This document shows, one piece after another, positions 7,151 to 7,784 of a stretch of 7,784 nucleotides of DNA. The translations under genes and the position numbers were made by a program. The notes beneath the pieces were generated by a model. That model saw only the letters and a program-made list of their open reading frames with translations. It did not search any database and was not told the DNA's origin. Position 1 is the first letter of the stretch. Each line of letters starts with the position of its first letter. The stretch comes from Actinotignum schaalii (GTDB lineage: Bacteria; Actinomycetota; Actinomycetes; Actinomycetales; Actinomycetaceae), in contig CAMIHT010000070.1 in assembly GCA_946222725.1 (NCBI GenBank), positions 1 to 7,784 on the forward strand, read 5' to 3'.

Positions 7151-7168
7151 GCGATTACGCATAATCGC
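7151..7168. promoter_or_regulatory. operator-like dyad, 7-bp perfect arms
   Basis: GCGATTA, spacer CGCA, TAATCGC: an 18-bp site with perfect 7-bp arms in an AT-richer, gene-free region about 176 bp upstream of the phosphatase ATG. No U-tract follows on either strand, so a terminator is unlikely. The half-site differs from that of the 7031-7054 dyad, so a different protein would be expected if both are operators. Confidence 0.4.
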
Positions 7169-7258
7169 AGCTGAAAGCGCGTGATTTTCGCCACGGTATA
7201 CGCGGGGTACGTTTCATACACGGCTTAGTTTTTGCGTCATTTATCTACAACGACGACG

Positions 7259-7289
7259 CAGGGCCGGGGCGCGCCGCGCCCCGGCCCTG
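7259..7289 (-). terminator. 14-bp GC-rich hairpin, probable terminator of the ABC ATPase gene
   Basis: Positions 7259-7272 and 7276-7289 pair perfectly over 14 bp, 13 of them G-C, around a GCC loop. It lies 87 nt past the ABC ATPase stop, and nothing else upstream on the minus strand needs ending here. Downstream on the minus strand the sequence is only mildly T-rich (GCGTCGTCGTTGT), so this is a U-poor terminator of the type common in actinobacteria. It is symmetric and could also stop plus-strand transcripts. Confidence 0.65.
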
Positions 7290-7330
7290 GGAATCAGGCC
7301 ACCGCCTTAGCAGCCTTGCAGCGCCTCATT

Positions 7331-7408
7331 AATGCGAGTACTACCTCGAGATAGGCGATGCGGGTACCAGCCCCGGTTAGTTGATGCGGGTGCCATCCCC
7401 GGCGTGGA
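7331..7408. repeat. three imperfect tandem repeats of 26 bp across the ABC ATPase stop codon
   Basis: Units start at 7331, 7357 and 7383. Units two and three share 19 of 26 positions (first 20 bases 18/20: GATGCGGGTACCAGCCCCGG against GATGCGGGTGCCATCCCCGG). Units one and two share 16 of 26. The third unit is the end of the ABC ATPase coding sequence (GDGTRI), the second contains its stop codon, and the first is noncoding. Because 26 is not a multiple of three, each unit is read in a different frame. Confidence 0.6.
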
Positions 7409-7784
7409 ATACATGGATAGCATCCAGATTCGGGGTGGCGTACACGGTGTCACCCACCGCGGGGGCCTTGAACGGTGGGATACGCACAACCACCTGGGAG
7501 GAGCCATCGCCCGATCCGAAGCCGGACTTCTCCACCCCGGCAATCTCACCGTAGACGTAGTTATCCGAACCCAGGTTCTCCACCATATCCACCACGATCG
7601 GCACCGAGCTTTCCCCGGGCTCACGCGTGAGCTCCGTGAAGGATTCGGGGCGCACGCCCAGGATTACCTTGCCCTTGTCATCCGGGGTGATCGCGTCGAT
7701 GACCGCGCGGGGCAGGCGGATGCGCGCTTGGCCGAGAACTGCGGCGTCGCCCTCAATATTGAAGGTGCCGAGGTTCATGGCCGG
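7377..7784 (-). CDS. sugar ABC transporter ATPase, C-terminal part (MalK/UgpC/MsiK type)
   Basis: The C-terminal 135 residues of an ABC ATPase; the nucleotide-binding domain lies beyond the right edge. The frame runs through the edge (Pro-Ala before MNLGTF), giving the PAMNL junction typical of MalK/UgpC/MsmK proteins, so the Met at 7778 is internal. The rest is the TOBE/regulatory region: VILGVRPESF, then VDMVENLGSDNYVYGEI, IPPFKAPAVGDTVYATPNLDAIHVFHAGDGTRIN. Such ATPases power import of sugars, oligosaccharides or glycerol-3-phosphate. In actinobacteria one stand-alone ATPase (MsiK) often serves several permeases, and no permease follows here, but the substrate cannot be told. The ending is of normal type for the family. 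It is separated from the next minus-strand gene by about 400 bp and a strong hairpin. Confidence 0.92.
   Translation of the reverse strand, partial: PAMNLGTFNIEGDAAVLGQARIRLPRAVIDAITPDDKGKVILGVRPESFTELTREPGESSVPIVVDMVENLGSDNYVYGEIAGVEKSGFGSGDGSSQVVVRIPPFKAPAVGDTVYATPNLDAIHVFHAGDGTRIN

Larger units (their letters stand above)
6976..7376. other. gene-free stretch between phosphatase and ABC ATPase genes
   Basis: About 400 bp with no convincing gene. GC counted by eye is 32/60 at 7141-7200 and 29/60 at 7201-7260, clearly lower than in the flanking genes. The phosphatase frame stays open to 7221, but the predicted residues show no recognisable P-loop-family N-terminus, and no ribosome site is seen. 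The stretch contains the candidate -10 box, two dyads (7031-7054, 7151-7168), a GC hairpin (7259-7289) and part of a tandem repeat (7331-7408). Both flanking genes read leftward, so this is the only place for a phosphatase-operon promoter. Confidence 0.7.

Noticed and set aside
6976..7221. N-terminal extension of the phosphatase to an ATG at 7221
   Set aside because: It adds 82 residues before a family that normally starts a few residues ahead of the P-loop. The stretch has lower GC, no ribosome site and contains dyads, so it is better read as noncoding.

Overview
The window is high-GC DNA with actinobacterial-style genes: Ala/Gly/Arg-rich proteins, GTG starts, and GC-rich hairpins in place of strong U-tract terminators. 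The protein content would fit a member of the Actinomycetaceae (Actinotignum/Actinobaculum/Trueperella-like), but that placement is an impression and not a determination. I see no tRNA, rRNA, CRISPR array, transposase or phage gene.

Layout. (1) Positions 1-4214, plus strand: almost all of a DEAH-box RNA helicase HrpA, whose first roughly 70-100 codons lie left of the window. (2) 4215-4380: a convergent 3'-end region. It holds a good intrinsic terminator for the minus-strand gene and a long imperfect hairpin. (3) 4381-7376: three minus-strand genes. In transcription order these are a low-molecular-weight protein tyrosine phosphatase (6322-6975), a single-pass membrane-anchored extracytoplasmic protein (5240-6325) that overlaps the phosphatase stop by 4 bases (GTGA), and after a 160-bp gap a three-TM membrane protein (4381-5079) of unknown function. 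(4) 6976-7376: a gene-free, AT-richer stretch of about 400 bp with a possible leaderless promoter, two near-perfect dyads that look like operators, a 14-bp perfect GC hairpin, and a set of imperfect tandem repeats with 26-bp period. (5) 7377-7784, minus strand: the C-terminal TOBE part of a MalK/UgpC/MsiK-type sugar ABC transporter ATPase, cut by the right edge.

How they may work together. HrpA is an independent housekeeping RNA helicase and is convergent with everything else. The phosphatase and the membrane-anchored protein almost certainly form a translationally coupled pair, so a shared role at the envelope or in a phosphorylation circuit is a reasonable guess. The three-TM protein has its own Shine-Dalgarno and may be co-transcribed or separate. 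The ABC ATPase is probably insulated from the phosphatase by the strong hairpin.

I do not see a clear-cut new defence or mobile system. The most unusual items are the coupled phosphatase/membrane-protein pair, the dyad-rich region upstream of it, and the 26-bp repeats at the 3' end of the ABC ATPase gene, where loss of one unit would give the protein a different C-terminus ending just before the terminator hairpin.
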